A stretch of 64,000 bases of DNA from Pseudomonas azotoformans (GCF_001579805.1 NZ_CP014546.1:5270001-5334000), one strand, 5' to 3'; shown: positions 36,806-46,413, numbered from the stretch's first letter. The notes: generated by a model not told the origin, from the letters alone. Program-made: numbers and translations.

Positions 36806-38277
36806 TCTTTATCGAGCTTGCCGACCAGGGACAGCGTGAAGTCGGCCCCCATGTACTTGAAGTGCGGCCGTACACTCAGGTTGACGCGGTACCAGCCGGG
36901 CTCGCCGTCGACATCACTGACAACGATGCGCGCCGCGCGCAATGGCCGTCGTCCACGCACTTCGGCACTGGGGTTTTCCTGATCGGCGACGTACTGGCGA
37001 ATCCATTTATTGAGTTCCAGCTCCAGGTCTGTGCGCTCCTTCCACGAACCCAATTGCTCGCGCTGAAGAACCTTAAGGTAGTGGGCCAGGCGATTGACCA
37101 CCATCATGTAGGGCAATTGGGTACCCAAGCGGTAATTCAGCTCGGCTTCCCTGCCCTCGGGACTGAGGCCAAAGTGTTTCGGCTTCTGCACCGAACTGGC
37201 GGAGAAAAACGCGGCATTATCGCTGCCTTTGCGCATCGTCAAGGCAATGAAGCCCTCTTGCGCCAGCTCGTACTCACGGCGGTCGGAAACCAGCACTTCC
37301 GTCGGGATTTTGGTTTCGATCTCACCCATGCTCTGGAAGTGATGCAGCGGCAAGTCTTCCACCGCACCACCGCTTTGCGGGCCGATGATATTCGGGCACC
37401 AGCGAAAGCGCGCGAAGCTGTCAGTCAGGCGCGTGGCAAAGGCGTATGCCGTGTTGCCCCACAGGTAATGTTCATGGCTGTTGACCACGTTTTCCTGATA
37501 AGCGAAGGTCTTGACCGGACACTCAACTGGATCGTAAGGCGTACGGAGCAGAAAGCGCGGCACGGTCAAGCCGATATAGCGTGCGTCTTCGCTTAGGCGA
37601 AAACTTTGCCATTTGGCAAATTGAGGACCTTCGAAGTGGTCCTTCAGGTCTTTCAGGTCCGGCAGGCCGGTAAAACTCTCCAACCCGAAGAACGCCGGCC
37701 CGGCAGCGGCGATGAATGGCGCATGGGCCATGCAGGCCACGCTGGATGCGTACTGCATCAGTTTCACGTCGGGTGCACTGGGAGACAGAAAGTAGTTGGC
37801 GATAATCGCGCCCACAGGCTGACCACCAAACTGACCATACTCAGCACTGTAGATATGTTTGTACAACCCGGACTGGGTCACTTCCGGTGAATCCTCGAAA
37901 TCTTCCAACAGGTCTTGCCGGGAGACGTTCAGCAGTTCGATCTTGATGTTCTCGCGGAAGTTGGTACGGTCAACCAACAACTGCAATCCCTTCCAGGCGG
38001 CTTCCAGAGCCTGGAATTGCGGGTGGTGCAAAATCTCATCCATCTGCAGGCTGAGCTTCGTGTCGATCTCGGCAATCATCCGGTCGACCAAGCGTTTCTT
38101 GACGGGCTCACCACGATTCTGCGGTTTGATCAGCTCTTCGATGAACGCCGAGACGCCCCGCTTGGCAATGCCATACGCCTCGTCGTCTGCACTCAGCAGA
38201 GTCTGGGCAACGATGTTGTCGAGAATGCTGAATTGATCATCGGTGGGTGCTGGCAGTGTGTGTTGTTGTGTCGTCAT
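36802..38277 (-). CDS. tssC: T6SS sheath large subunit TssC
   Basis: 491 residues, the usual TssC length. Diagnostic segments include FQALEAAWKGLQLLVDRT, LSPEGREAELNYRLGTQLPYM and the C-terminal PGWYRVNLSVRPHFKYMGADFTL (quoted in part). With TssB it forms the contractile sheath. It lies 28 bases after tssB. Confidence 0.96.
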   Translation of the reverse strand: MTTQQHTLPAPTDDQFSILDNIVAQTLLSADDEAYGIAKRGVSAFIEELIKPQNRGEPVKKRLVDRMIAEIDTKLSLQMDEILHHPQFQALEAAWKGLQLLVDRTNFRENIKIELLNVSRQDLLEDFEDSPEVTQSGLYKHIYSAEYGQFGGQPVGAIIANYFLSPSAPDVKLMQYASSVACMAHAPFIAAAGPAFFGLESFTGLPDLKDLKDHFEGPQFAKWQSFRLSEDARYIGLTVPRFLLRTPYDPVECPVKTFAYQENVVNSHEHYLWGNTAYAFATRLTDSFARFRWCPNIIGPQSGGAVEDLPLHHFQSMGEIETKIPTEVLVSDRREYELAQEGFIALTMRKGSDNAAFFSASSVQKPKHFGLSPEGREAELNYRLGTQLPYMMVVNRLAHYLKVLQREQLGSWKERTDLELELNKWIRQYVADQENPSAEVRGRRPLRAARIVVSDVDGEPGWYRVNLSVRPHFKYMGADFTLSLVGKLDKE

Positions 38278-38305
38278 GCGGTCAGTGTCCTTTTACTGAA
38301 AAATG

Positions 38306-38803
38306 TCAGGCGTCGGGGCTGTCCAGACCCAGCTCAGCCAGTACCCTGGCGCGGGACTCGTCATCCGCCAGGGCCTGCTCGATAGCCTTGCGAAAGCTCG
38401 GGGTGTTTCCCAAGGGTCCCTTGAGCGCCATCAGTGCCTCGCGCAACGCCATCAACTTGTGCAATTCGGGCACCTGCTCAACCAGGTTCGCGGGATTGAA
38501 GTCCTTCATTGCATTGATGCGCACCTGAATGGCCAACTCCTCAACACCTGAATCCTCCTGCAGGCGGTTGGGCACGTTCAGCGTCAGGCTCAACGCCTGC
38601 TTGGCCAGCACGTCATCAAGGGTGTTCTTGTCGATCGCGATGGGCTTGCGATCTTCGAGCTTGCGCACGTCCTCACGTTGGATGAAATCGCCCAGCACCA
38701 ACAGTTTCAGTGGCAGTTCGACTTCTTCCTGCGCTCCGCCGATAGCGGGTTTGAACGTGATATTGATGCGTTCCTTGGGGGCGACCGAAGCTTCTTTGGC
38801 CAT
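38306..38803 (-). CDS. tssB: T6SS sheath small subunit TssB
   Basis: 165 residues with the TssB core ERINITFKPAIG, ELPLKLLVLGDF and ALREALMALKGPLGN. It interlocks with TssC to form the sheath and carries the region that ClpV acts near. Confidence 0.95.
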   Translation of the reverse strand: MAKEASVAPKERINITFKPAIGGAQEEVELPLKLLVLGDFIQREDVRKLEDRKPIAIDKNTLDDVLAKQALSLTLNVPNRLQEDSGVEELAIQVRINAMKDFNPANLVEQVPELHKLMALREALMALKGPLGNTPSFRKAIEQALADDESRARVLAELGLDSPDA

Positions 38804-38835
38804 GGTGTCTCTCCTTTTTCAAGTGGCTCGAAAGC

Positions 38836-40386
38836 CTATTCAAGTACCGCTTCCAGATCGAAGAGGCACAGCCTGCGATGGGTGTCTTCCTTGCGCTCGC
38901 GCACGGCGTGGTTTTGTGGCAGCAGGTCGCAGCAGCGATACAGAAGCTGGGCAACTTGAAGTGCCAGCTCCGGTTCCCAGCGCTCAAGGCCTGTGCGTTG
39001 CAGTTCGTGGTCCAGGTGTTCGAGCTGGATCTTCGCCAGCTCATGCTTGCCCGCCTGCACACACAGGCGCGCCTGTGCCAGCCGCCAGTGAAAACGCGCG
39101 CGATCACTGCGAGCGGCGAGGCTGCCTTGCTTGAGTTCATGGATCGCGGCCTTGAGCCCATCCTTGCGCAACCTGGGCGCTACCGCCTGCAAGGCGAGCT
39201 CCCAGGGCTCGGCTTCGGAATCCACCACGGCGGCTGATTCGGGTACTTGCAAATGCCGGCTGACCTGCAGCGTGATCCAGTCACGGCTGGCGGCGTCGGC
39301 AAAAGGAACGCGGTCGTGAAAGCAGAACGACGGCAGGTCCGGCAAGCGTTGCAACAACAAGGCGAAGACAACTTCCAACTCGAGCATGGCCTGTTCGGCC
39401 TGCAAGGCTTCCAGGCATTGCCAGAGCATGCGCAACCCATCGAACCAGAACATGGCACCGGCCAGACTGGCCTCGAGTTCAAGTACCAGGTCGGCGTAAT
39501 GCCCTTGGGCAAAACGCTCCTGATAACGCTTGAGCTTGTCAGGGGCAGGCCCGCGCAACGCGGTCACCCGTTCGTTGTCGGCATCCGGGTAGCTGGCCAG
39601 TACCAACCAATTCAATGTTCGGTTGAGGCGCAAGGCGCGCAGGTCGGTAGCGTTCTGGCGCAACCACCAGGTACACAACGGGCGGGCCTGCTCCTGCAAG
39701 GTACGTAGCAACTTGCTGGCGTCTTTTTCGTTATTCACAACGGCTTCGGGTTTGAGCAATTGGCTGGCCGCTTGCTGGACCTGCGCAATGACACCGCTTA
39801 ACCCCGCCGCCGGGGTATCGTCCTGAGCCGCACGCTCCAGTCGTTGAGCCAATTGCCTGCGAATCGGCAGCAGCAACGGCGCGTCATCCGCGAAGTGCTT
39901 GGCCCATAGCTCATCGAGACCTTTGAGTTGCTCCAGTACAGCGCGAAACAAGGGCTGCTGGTTCTGCAACGGCAAGCCTTGCGCGAACAAAGGCTCGAGG
40001 CGCAACACCAACCAAGCGAATGCTGCGCCACGGGTACGCAGCTTTTCGGGGTAGGCCACCGACCAATGATGCTCGCAGAGATAGCGCAACATCCCGAGCC
40101 CCGCCAGCAGCCCTGGATAGGATTCGCGCTGGTGCAAGGCCCAGGTCAACCAGACCGCCACGCGTAGATCCTTGGATTGTTGCCGTAACAGGCCTTCGCT
40201 GGTTTCCAAAACCTTGTGCCAATCCGGCTGACTGCTGCCATGGATCGATTGCGCCTTTGCCAGCTCGGACTCCAAGGTTTCATACTCACTCGAAAAGCGC
40301 ATATCGCTGCCCGCAAAACTTGTTTGCGCACAAGGCAACCTTGCAACTTCAAGATAGTAATCACACAGCTTGTCCGAATACGACAT
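38836..40386 (-). CDS. tssA: T6SS cap/baseplate protein TssA
   Basis: 516 residues. The N-terminal ImpA-type domain includes SQPDWHKVLETSEGLL, WLTWALHQRESYPGLLAGL and WSVAYPEKLRTRG; a helical C-terminal region follows. TssA primes and caps sheath polymerisation. It is the first gene of the minus-strand T6SS operon and is separated from the divergent hcp by 480 bases. Confidence 0.92.
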   Translation of the reverse strand: MSYSDKLCDYYLEVARLPCAQTSFAGSDMRFSSEYETLESELAKAQSIHGSSQPDWHKVLETSEGLLRQQSKDLRVAVWLTWALHQRESYPGLLAGLGMLRYLCEHHWSVAYPEKLRTRGAAFAWLVLRLEPLFAQGLPLQNQQPLFRAVLEQLKGLDELWAKHFADDAPLLLPIRRQLAQRLERAAQDDTPAAGLSGVIAQVQQAASQLLKPEAVVNNEKDASKLLRTLQEQARPLCTWWLRQNATDLRALRLNRTLNWLVLASYPDADNERVTALRGPAPDKLKRYQERFAQGHYADLVLELEASLAGAMFWFDGLRMLWQCLEALQAEQAMLELEVVFALLLQRLPDLPSFCFHDRVPFADAASRDWITLQVSRHLQVPESAAVVDSEAEPWELALQAVAPRLRKDGLKAAIHELKQGSLAARSDRARFHWRLAQARLCVQAGKHELAKIQLEHLDHELQRTGLERWEPELALQVAQLLYRCCDLLPQNHAVRERKEDTHRRLCLFDLEAVLE

Positions 40387-40866
40387 TCAACACCTGGCGC
40401 AACTAACCAAAACAGGGAAAAGCCAACTAGCGACACTTAAAAAGCACACCAACAGGCCATCTTAACCTTGCTGTAATTCCTGCAAAGCTCCCAAACCTTA
40501 GCCACGCCAAAAGCATTCAGCAAGCGACAGAATAATACTTAATCCTTTTCCTACAACCCCGCAAACAAAGCCACTGCGCAGCATTTTGCGCACTGACGCA
40601 GGGGTGCGATTTAAACTCTATTACGACCTCCCTATTTAACCCGCGTGTGCACCGAGCAATTAAATGCACACCTCTGCGCAACTAAATACGCCATATAACA
40701 ACCAAAACCATCTCGTTTGATTAGCACCCCAGACTTATTTAGCGCCAACCCCCCGTATTTATTAATCCACCCACTTTCAGGCACGCTTCTTGTAGTAACA
40801 GGGACTTGCCCAACCGGTGTCATGATCGGTTGGGACTACCTCTTCAATCAGACAAGGAAACCCGTC
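40387..40866. promoter_or_regulatory. Divergent intergenic region between tssA and hcp
   Basis: AT-rich compared with its surroundings. It holds the sigma54 promoter of hcp at 40778-40794. On the tssA side I found no sigma54 match with the required GG-N10-GC spacing. No open frame of interest. Confidence 0.5.
40778..40794 (+). promoter_or_regulatory. Sigma54 promoter upstream of hcp
   Basis: CAGGCACGCTTCTTGTA against the consensus YTGGCACGNNNNTTGCW: 15 of 17 positions agree, including GGCACG and TTG at exact spacing. It ends 72 bases before the hcp ATG, leaving a normal 5' UTR. The cluster's own sigma54 activator makes it a coherent target. Confidence 0.8.
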
Positions 40867-41382
40867 ATGCCAACACCCGCCTATCTTTCCATCACCGGTG
40901 TCAAACAAGGTTTGATCACGGCAGGCACGTTTACCCAGGACTCGGTAGGTAATATTTACCAGGAAGGCCATGAGGACCAGATCCTGGTCCAGGCGTTTGC
41001 TCATCAGGTGATCATTCCCCGCGATCCTCAATCCGGCCAGCCCACCGGCCAGCGGGTCCACAAACCCATGATGATCAGCAAAGTCTTCGATAAATCCTCC
41101 CCATTGCTGTTCAGCGCACTGACCAGCGGCGAAGAGGTCAAGTGCCGGCTGGAATGGCTGCGCACCTCGTCCGCCGGCACCCAGGAGCACTACTTCACCA
41201 TCGAACTGGAGGGCGCGACCATCGTGGATATCCAGTCACGCATGCCCAACTGCCAGGACCCGGACAACGCCCACTTCACCCACTTGGAGGATGTGTATTT
41301 CACCTACCGCAAGATCGTGTGGACCCACGAAGTGTCCGGCACTTCCGGGTCCGATGACTGGCGCAGCCCGGTTACGGGTTAA
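40867..41382 (+). CDS. hcp: T6SS tube protein Hcp (TssD)
   Basis: 171 residues from ATG 40867, preceded by AAGGAAA; the frame opens upstream at 40717 but that region holds the promoter. Hcp landmarks are KPMMISKVFDKSSPLLFSAL, GTQEHYFTIELEGA and THLEDVYFTYRKI. Hexamers stack into the inner tube and carry effectors. It is divergent from the tssA-stk operon and not followed by vgrG. Confidence 0.95.
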   Translation: MPTPAYLSITGVKQGLITAGTFTQDSVGNIYQEGHEDQILVQAFAHQVIIPRDPQSGQPTGQRVHKPMMISKVFDKSSPLLFSALTSGEEVKCRLEWLRTSSAGTQEHYFTIELEGATIVDIQSRMPNCQDPDNAHFTHLEDVYFTYRKIVWTHEVSGTSGSDDWRSPVTG

Positions 41383-41396
41383 ACCGGATTAACCAG

Positions 41397-41424
41397 GGAA
41401 CGGTGCCAAGGGAGGCGCCGTTCC
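41397..41424. terminator. Hairpin between hcp and the convergent aldo/keto reductase
   Basis: GGAACGGTGCC-AAGGGA-GGCGCCGTTCC, an 11-bp stem with one G-T pair. No U tract on either side, but the position between convergent stops fits a bidirectional terminator. Confidence 0.55.
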
Positions 41425-41434
41425 TGACCGCGGG

Positions 41435-42256
41435 CTAAACCATCGCCAGAGGGTGCTTGCGCTTGGGTGCGCCAAACACGCGGTCAATCGCGTCGAGGTC
41501 GTGCTCATCCAGTACCAGCTTGGCGGCGGCTGCGTTGAGCCGCACGTGCTCTGGGGTGACCGCCTTGGGGATCGCGATCACACCGTCTTGGCGCAACACC
41601 CAGGCCAGTGAGACCTGGGCGGGCGTGACCTCATGTCGACGGGCGATCTGCTTGAGGGTCGGGCTGGACAACAACTCGCCACCCTGGGCAATCGGACAGT
41701 ACGCCATCAAGGGCAAGTGATGCTGTTGCCACCACGGCAGCAGGTCAAATTCGATGCCGCGCTCTTCGATGTTGTAGAGCACCTGATTGGTGGCGCACGC
41801 CGGGGATGCGAGTTCCTGCAGATCGGCCACATCGAAATTGGAGACGCCCCAGCGGCCGATCTTGCCGGCTTCACGCAGGCGTTCGAAGGCTTCGACGGTT
41901 TCCTCAAGGGGGTGTTGGCCGCGCCAGTGCAACAGATAGAGATCAATGTAGTCCGTGCCTAGGCGCTGGAGGCTGGCTTCACAGGCACGGGGCACGCCCT
42001 TGTGGCTGGCGTTGTGCGGGTAGACCTTGCTCACCAGGAACACCTGGTCGCGCCTGCCGCGAATGGCTTCGCCGACGACCGTTTCGGCGCCGCCCTCACC
42101 GTACATTTCGGCGGTATCGATCAGGGTCATGCCCTCGTCGATGCCCAGTTGCAAGGCCGCGACTTCGGCGCGGTGCTGGTCGGGATTTTCGCCCATGCGC
42201 CAGGTTCCCTGGCCGATGACAGGGACGGGGACGCCCGCCAGATCAATGGTACGCAT
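41435..42256 (-). CDS. Aldo/keto reductase
   Basis: 273 residues from ATG 42256 (MRTIDLAGVPVPVIGQGTW). AKR signatures are GMTLIDTAEMYGEG (Asp and Tyr of the tetrad), FLVSKVYPHN (Lys), YLLHWRG (His), WGVSNFDV and IPKAVTPEHVRLNA (cofactor). NADPH-dependent carbonyl reduction is expected; substrate unknown. It stands alone, convergent with hcp. Confidence 0.9.
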   Translation of the reverse strand: MRTIDLAGVPVPVIGQGTWRMGENPDQHRAEVAALQLGIDEGMTLIDTAEMYGEGGAETVVGEAIRGRRDQVFLVSKVYPHNASHKGVPRACEASLQRLGTDYIDLYLLHWRGQHPLEETVEAFERLREAGKIGRWGVSNFDVADLQELASPACATNQVLYNIEERGIEFDLLPWWQQHHLPLMAYCPIAQGGELLSSPTLKQIARRHEVTPAQVSLAWVLRQDGVIAIPKAVTPEHVRLNAAAAKLVLDEHDLDAIDRVFGAPKRKHPLAMV

Positions 42257-42362
42257 GACAACCTCCTGATGAGTTCGCGGATTAACAGTGTGGCATTGAC
42301 CGGACAAAAGGGTTCAATCGAAGTAAGGTTAGCCTCTGCCAAGCCACCAGGAAGAACCTGTA

Positions 42363-42857
42363 ATGCTGTTTGTCGTCATGCTCGGGGGCAAGCACCCACG
42401 GGCAAAGATTGAAGTGCACGATGTGGTGTTTGCGGTCGCGGACACGCTGGAAGCGACCTACCCGCAACTGCGCGCCGACTGGTTCGGCAGCCCCAAGGGT
42501 GTACATATCGATGCCTGGATGGCCGTGGAGGGCGTCGACGGCTGGAAAGTCGAACTCAGCCATCTGGCCCCTGCTGCTGGGGCGCACCACCTGTACTTCA
42601 TCAACCTTGGCGGTTACGAGTCCAATAGCTTTGGTGAAGCCCACCACTACCTGCTGGTGGTCGCCCGCAACAAACAGGAAGCCATGAGCAAAGGCAAGCA
42701 ACAGATGCTGCGCCACTGGTCCCAAGCCCACACCGATGGGGTGCTGGACATCGACGACTGCCTGCCCATTGATCTGGTGAGCGGTCGCTATATTCATCTG
42801 GTGCAGGGCCCGCACCGGCCGATCATCCAGCAGAACGACTACATCGTCCTGAGCTGA
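42363..42857 (+). CDS. DUF1543 domain protein
   Basis: 164 residues: MLFVVMLGGKHPRAKIEVHDV, LYFINLGGYE and GEAHHYLLVVARNKQEA are typical of DUF1543. No signal or membrane segment. Function unknown for the family. Single gene with its own upstream region. Confidence 0.8.
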   Translation: MLFVVMLGGKHPRAKIEVHDVVFAVADTLEATYPQLRADWFGSPKGVHIDAWMAVEGVDGWKVELSHLAPAAGAHHLYFINLGGYESNSFGEAHHYLLVVARNKQEAMSKGKQQMLRHWSQAHTDGVLDIDDCLPIDLVSGRYIHLVQGPHRPIIQQNDYIVLS

Positions 42858-42954
42858 ACCCTACCCGAACGGGGTATGGCGCCCACCGGCCACCTGCCTG
42901 ACAGTGCAATCAGTCCCTCAGCCTGATAACAAGCACAACTCAAGGTGGGTCCCC

Positions 42955-44055
42955 ATGCGTAAAGCCTTTATCGCCCTGTTCAGCGCCGCATTGCTTGCAT
43001 CCTGCACCTTGAGCCAGGCCGCCGACGACCCAGGCAATACCTTGCGCATCTACAACTGGGCGGACTACATCGGCGACACCACCCTGGCCGATTTCGAGAA
43101 AGCCACGGGGATCAAGGTGGTCTACGACACCTACGACTCCTACGAAACCGTGCAGGGCAAGTTGCTTTCCGGACGCTCCGGGTATGACCTGGCCCTGCTC
43201 AACGCTTCCCTGGTACCGCTGCTGATCAAGGGCGGCGTCTTCCAGCCACTGGACAAGTCCCAGTTACCCGACTGGAAGAACCTTGATCCATTGGTGCTGA
43301 AAAGCCTGGAAGCCCACGACCCCGGCGTCACTTATTCCGCGCCCTACACCTGGGGCAGCAATGGCGTGACCTACAACGTCGACATGATCAAGGCGCGCAT
43401 GCCGGACGCGCCTATCGGCTCCCTGGCGATGATTTTTGACCCGAAAGTGGTGTCGCGCTTCGCCGATTGCGGCATCACGTTCATGGACTCCCCCACTGAC
43501 ATGATTCCCCTGGCGCTGACCTACCTCGGCCTGGACCCCAACAGCGTCGCCCCAAAAGACCTCAAGGCCGCCCAGGACGTGTTGATGGCGGTGCGCCCGT
43601 ACATCCGCAAATTCGACTCCAGCGGTTTCATCAACGGTTTGGCCAACGGTGATCTGTGCCTGGCCACCACCTGGTCCGGCGACTACGCCACGTCTCAGGC
43701 ACGGGCAACGGAGGCCGGGGCCAAGATCACGCTGGACTATTTCATCCCCAAGGAAGGCTCGCTGATCTGGTTCGATAACTTCTACATCCCCGCCGATGCG
43801 CCCCATGTGGCCAACGCCCACCGGTTCATCGAATTCCTCCTGCAACCCAGCACCATGGCCGGCGTCAGCAACACCATCCACTACGCCAACAGCAACCTGG
43901 CCGCCAAGCCCTTGGTGAATGCCGATATCCGCGACAACCCGGCCATCTACCCCGATCCGACGACGATGCAGCGCCTGTTCACCCAGAAAAGCCAGCCGCC
44001 GGCCGCTGTACGCCTGATCACCCGCACCTGGAACGCCGTCAAGACCGGCAAGTGA
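42955..44055 (+). CDS. Polyamine-type periplasmic binding protein (PotF/SpuD-like)
   Basis: 366 residues from ATG 42955. A signal peptide ends about LSQA before ADDPGNTLRIYNWADYIG, the hallmark start of polyamine-binding proteins; a Cys in LLASCTLS could instead be a lipobox. Further features are GYDLALLNASLVP and PYTWGSNGVTYN. It captures putrescine or spermidine-like ligands for an ABC transporter, but no permease or ATPase gene is adjacent. It lies 25 bases before a class III aminotransferase, so it probably supplies or senses the amine substrate. Confidence 0.85.
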   Translation: MRKAFIALFSAALLASCTLSQAADDPGNTLRIYNWADYIGDTTLADFEKATGIKVVYDTYDSYETVQGKLLSGRSGYDLALLNASLVPLLIKGGVFQPLDKSQLPDWKNLDPLVLKSLEAHDPGVTYSAPYTWGSNGVTYNVDMIKARMPDAPIGSLAMIFDPKVVSRFADCGITFMDSPTDMIPLALTYLGLDPNSVAPKDLKAAQDVLMAVRPYIRKFDSSGFINGLANGDLCLATTWSGDYATSQARATEAGAKITLDYFIPKEGSLIWFDNFYIPADAPHVANAHRFIEFLLQPSTMAGVSNTIHYANSNLAAKPLVNADIRDNPAIYPDPTTMQRLFTQKSQPPAAVRLITRTWNAVKTGK

Positions 44056-44080
44056 CCCCCAGCCATTGAAGGTAAATGCC

Positions 44081-45499
44081 ATGACTCTGCCAAATCCCGC
44101 TTTCTTCGCCCAGTTCGACCACGACAAACTGGACGCCGCCGACAAAGCCCACTACATGCACGGTTTCCACATGTTCGACGAACACCGTGAACAAGGCTCG
44201 TTGAACATCGCGATGGGCGACGGCGCCTACATCTATGACACTCACGGCAACCGTTACCTGGATGCGGTCGGCGGCATGTGGTGTACGAATATCGGCCTGG
44301 GCCGCGAGGAAATGGCCGACGCCATCGCCAACCAGGTGCGCCAACTGGCGTACTCCAACCCGTTCTGTGACATGGCAAACGTCACCGCCATCGAACTCTG
44401 CGCCAAGCTCGCCAGCCTGGCGCCCGGCGACCTTGATCATGTGTTCCTCACCACTGGCGGCTCCACGGCGGTGGACACGGCCTACCGACTGGTGCAGTTC
44501 TATCAGAACAGTCGCGGCAAACCGACCAAGAAGCACATTATCTCGCGCTTCAGCGCCTACCACGGCAGTACGTTCCTGACGATGTCGATTGGTAACAAGG
44601 CCGCTGACCGCGCGCCGGAATTCGATTTCATGAGCGACCTGTTCCACCACATCTCCTGCCCCAACTACTACCGGGCGCCGGAGGGGATGAGCGAGGCTGA
44701 CTTCCTCGACTTCCTGGTGAACGAGTTCGAAGACAAGATCCTCACCCTCGGCGCGGACAATGTGGCGGCGTTCTTCGCTGAGCCGATCATGGGCTCCGGC
44801 GGCGTGATCATTCCGCCGCAGGGCTACCATCGGCGCATGTGGGAAATCTGCCAGCGTCATGACCTGCTGTACGTCGCCGATGAAGTGGTGACCTCATTCG
44901 GGCGCCTCGGTGCGTTTTTCGCCTCCGAAGAGGTGTTCGGCATGCAGCCCGACATCATCACCACCGCCAAGGGCCTGACCTCCGGCTACCTGCCGCTGGG
45001 CGCGTGCATTTTCTCGCAGCGTATCTGGCAAGTCATCGGTGAACCGGGCAAGGGTCGCTGCTTCACCCACGGTTTCACCTACAGCGGGCATCCGGTGAGT
45101 TGTGTGGCGGCACTGAAAAATATCGAAATCATCGAGCGGGAAAACCTGCTGGCCCATGTCGAAGAGGTTGGCGTGTATCTGGAACAACGCCTGAAAACCC
45201 TGGCCGACTTGCCCCTGGTAGGCGACATCCGCTGCCAGCGCCTGATGGCCTGCATTGAGTTCGTGGCGGATAAACGCACCAAGGCGCTGTTGCCGGACGC
45301 GGTCAACATCGGCGAAAAAATCCACCTGCGCGCCCAGGCCAAAGGCTTGTTGGTGCGCCCCATCGGCCATCTGAACGTGATGTCACCGCCACTGATCATC
45401 ACCCACGCCCAGGTCGATGAGGTGGTGGAGACCCTGCGCCAGTGCATCCTCGACACGGCAGCCGAACTGCGCGCCAGCGGCGAGTACCAGGGCCGATGA
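44081..45499 (+). CDS. Class III PLP aminotransferase (polyamine:pyruvate type)
   Basis: 472 residues from ATG 44081, with AAGG eight bases upstream. Class III landmarks are YLDAVGGMWCTNIG, LTTGGSTAVDTAYRL, FSAYHGST, VADEVVTSFGR and the PLP lysine in TTAKGLTSGYLP. Transfers an amino group from an omega-amine to pyruvate or a similar acceptor. Its partner binding protein points to putrescine or cadaverine-like amines (SpuC-like), but beta-alanine is possible. Confidence 0.88.
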   Translation: MTLPNPAFFAQFDHDKLDAADKAHYMHGFHMFDEHREQGSLNIAMGDGAYIYDTHGNRYLDAVGGMWCTNIGLGREEMADAIANQVRQLAYSNPFCDMANVTAIELCAKLASLAPGDLDHVFLTTGGSTAVDTAYRLVQFYQNSRGKPTKKHIISRFSAYHGSTFLTMSIGNKAADRAPEFDFMSDLFHHISCPNYYRAPEGMSEADFLDFLVNEFEDKILTLGADNVAAFFAEPIMGSGGVIIPPQGYHRRMWEICQRHDLLYVADEVVTSFGRLGAFFASEEVFGMQPDIITTAKGLTSGYLPLGACIFSQRIWQVIGEPGKGRCFTHGFTYSGHPVSCVAALKNIEIIERENLLAHVEEVGVYLEQRLKTLADLPLVGDIRCQRLMACIEFVADKRTKALLPDAVNIGEKIHLRAQAKGLLVRPIGHLNVMSPPLIITHAQVDEVVETLRQCILDTAAELRASGEYQGR

Positions 45500-45541
45500 C
45501 CTATAGCGCCGAGCCCGTCTCGGCGTTGTGGCCTGGGCATC

Positions 45542-45564
45542 GACGGCCGGGTAGACTGGCCGTC
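45542..45564 (+). promoter_or_regulatory. Hairpin abutting the LuxR start codon
   Basis: GACGGCC-GGGTAGACT-GGCCGTC, a perfect 7-bp stem whose last base is directly next to the ATG at 45565. It would cover the ribosome-binding region. Confidence 0.4.
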
Positions 45565-46413
45565 ATGACAACCACCAGCCCCGCCCCCTCCCTGCAGCAA
45601 CTGGAAGCCTGGCACCACGCCCTGGGCCAGGCGCTTATTCATGTGGACGAGGCTTCGTTCCTCGAACACCTGGCCAGCGCGCTCTGCACGCTCACGCCCA
45701 TCGAATCGATGATGATCAGCCTGGAGCGTCAGGGCCTGCCGCCGCACTTGCTGTACCAGCAAGGCATTCCCCGCACCTACCAGGACGAGATCATCCACCG
45801 CTACTTTTCCCGTGGCTACTTGCTCGATCCCTTTTGCCTGGCAGTGGACAAAGGCCTGGCCGAAGGTTTCTACCCCCTGGCCGAGATTGCCCCGGACGAT
45901 TTTTTCAACAGCGAGTACTACAAGACCTATTACCTGCGCAGCGGCGGCGCCCAGGAGAGCTACTACATTGTCGACCTGTGTCCCCAGAGCAAGATTTCTC
46001 TGTGCATGTTCCAAGGCTTGAGCGCCGGGCAATTCACTGAGCCACAACTGGCGCTGCAGAAAGCCACCCAAGCCATGGTCCGCGAATTACTGCGCCGTTT
46101 CGGCACGAGCGGTGGCCTGACCAAAGTGATCAGCGACGACGCCTTCACCCAGACCCAAGCCCATCAGCAGATTGAAGCTGCATTCATGGAGTTCGGCAGC
46201 GGCGTATTGACCGTGCGGGAGCGTGAGATCGCCCACTTGATCCTGCGCGGGCATTCGGTGAAATCCACCGCGCAAGTGCTGGGCATTTCGCCGGAAACCG
46301 TGCGCATGCACCGTAAGAATCTGTACACCAAGCTGGCGATCAATTCCCAGGCCGAGCTGTTTGCGCTGTTTATCGAATGGCTGACCCGCAGTGGCGCCAT
46401 GGCCCGCAGTTGA
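45565..46413 (+). CDS. LuxR-family transcriptional regulator
   Basis: 282 residues from ATG 45565; ATG 45496 (overlapping the aminotransferase stop as ATGA) is an alternative that adds 23 residues. The C-terminal helix-turn-helix is of LuxR type: LTVREREIAHLILRGHSVKSTA, ISPETVRMHRKNLYTKL (quoted in parts). The N-terminal 200 residues lack a clear autoinducer-binding pattern. It probably regulates the binding-protein/aminotransferase pair it follows. Confidence 0.85.
   Translation: MTTTSPAPSLQQLEAWHHALGQALIHVDEASFLEHLASALCTLTPIESMMISLERQGLPPHLLYQQGIPRTYQDEIIHRYFSRGYLLDPFCLAVDKGLAEGFYPLAEIAPDDFFNSEYYKTYYLRSGGAQESYYIVDLCPQSKISLCMFQGLSAGQFTEPQLALQKATQAMVRELLRRFGTSGGLTKVISDDAFTQTQAHQQIEAAFMEFGSGVLTVREREIAHLILRGHSVKSTAQVLGISPETVRMHRKNLYTKLAINSQAELFALFIEWLTRSGAMARS

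Noticed and set aside
40387..40700. Possible sigma54 promoters for tssA on the minus strand
   Set aside because: Several GCAA...GCC-like stretches were tried (40511, 40561, 40676), but none has the GG-N10-GC spacing.
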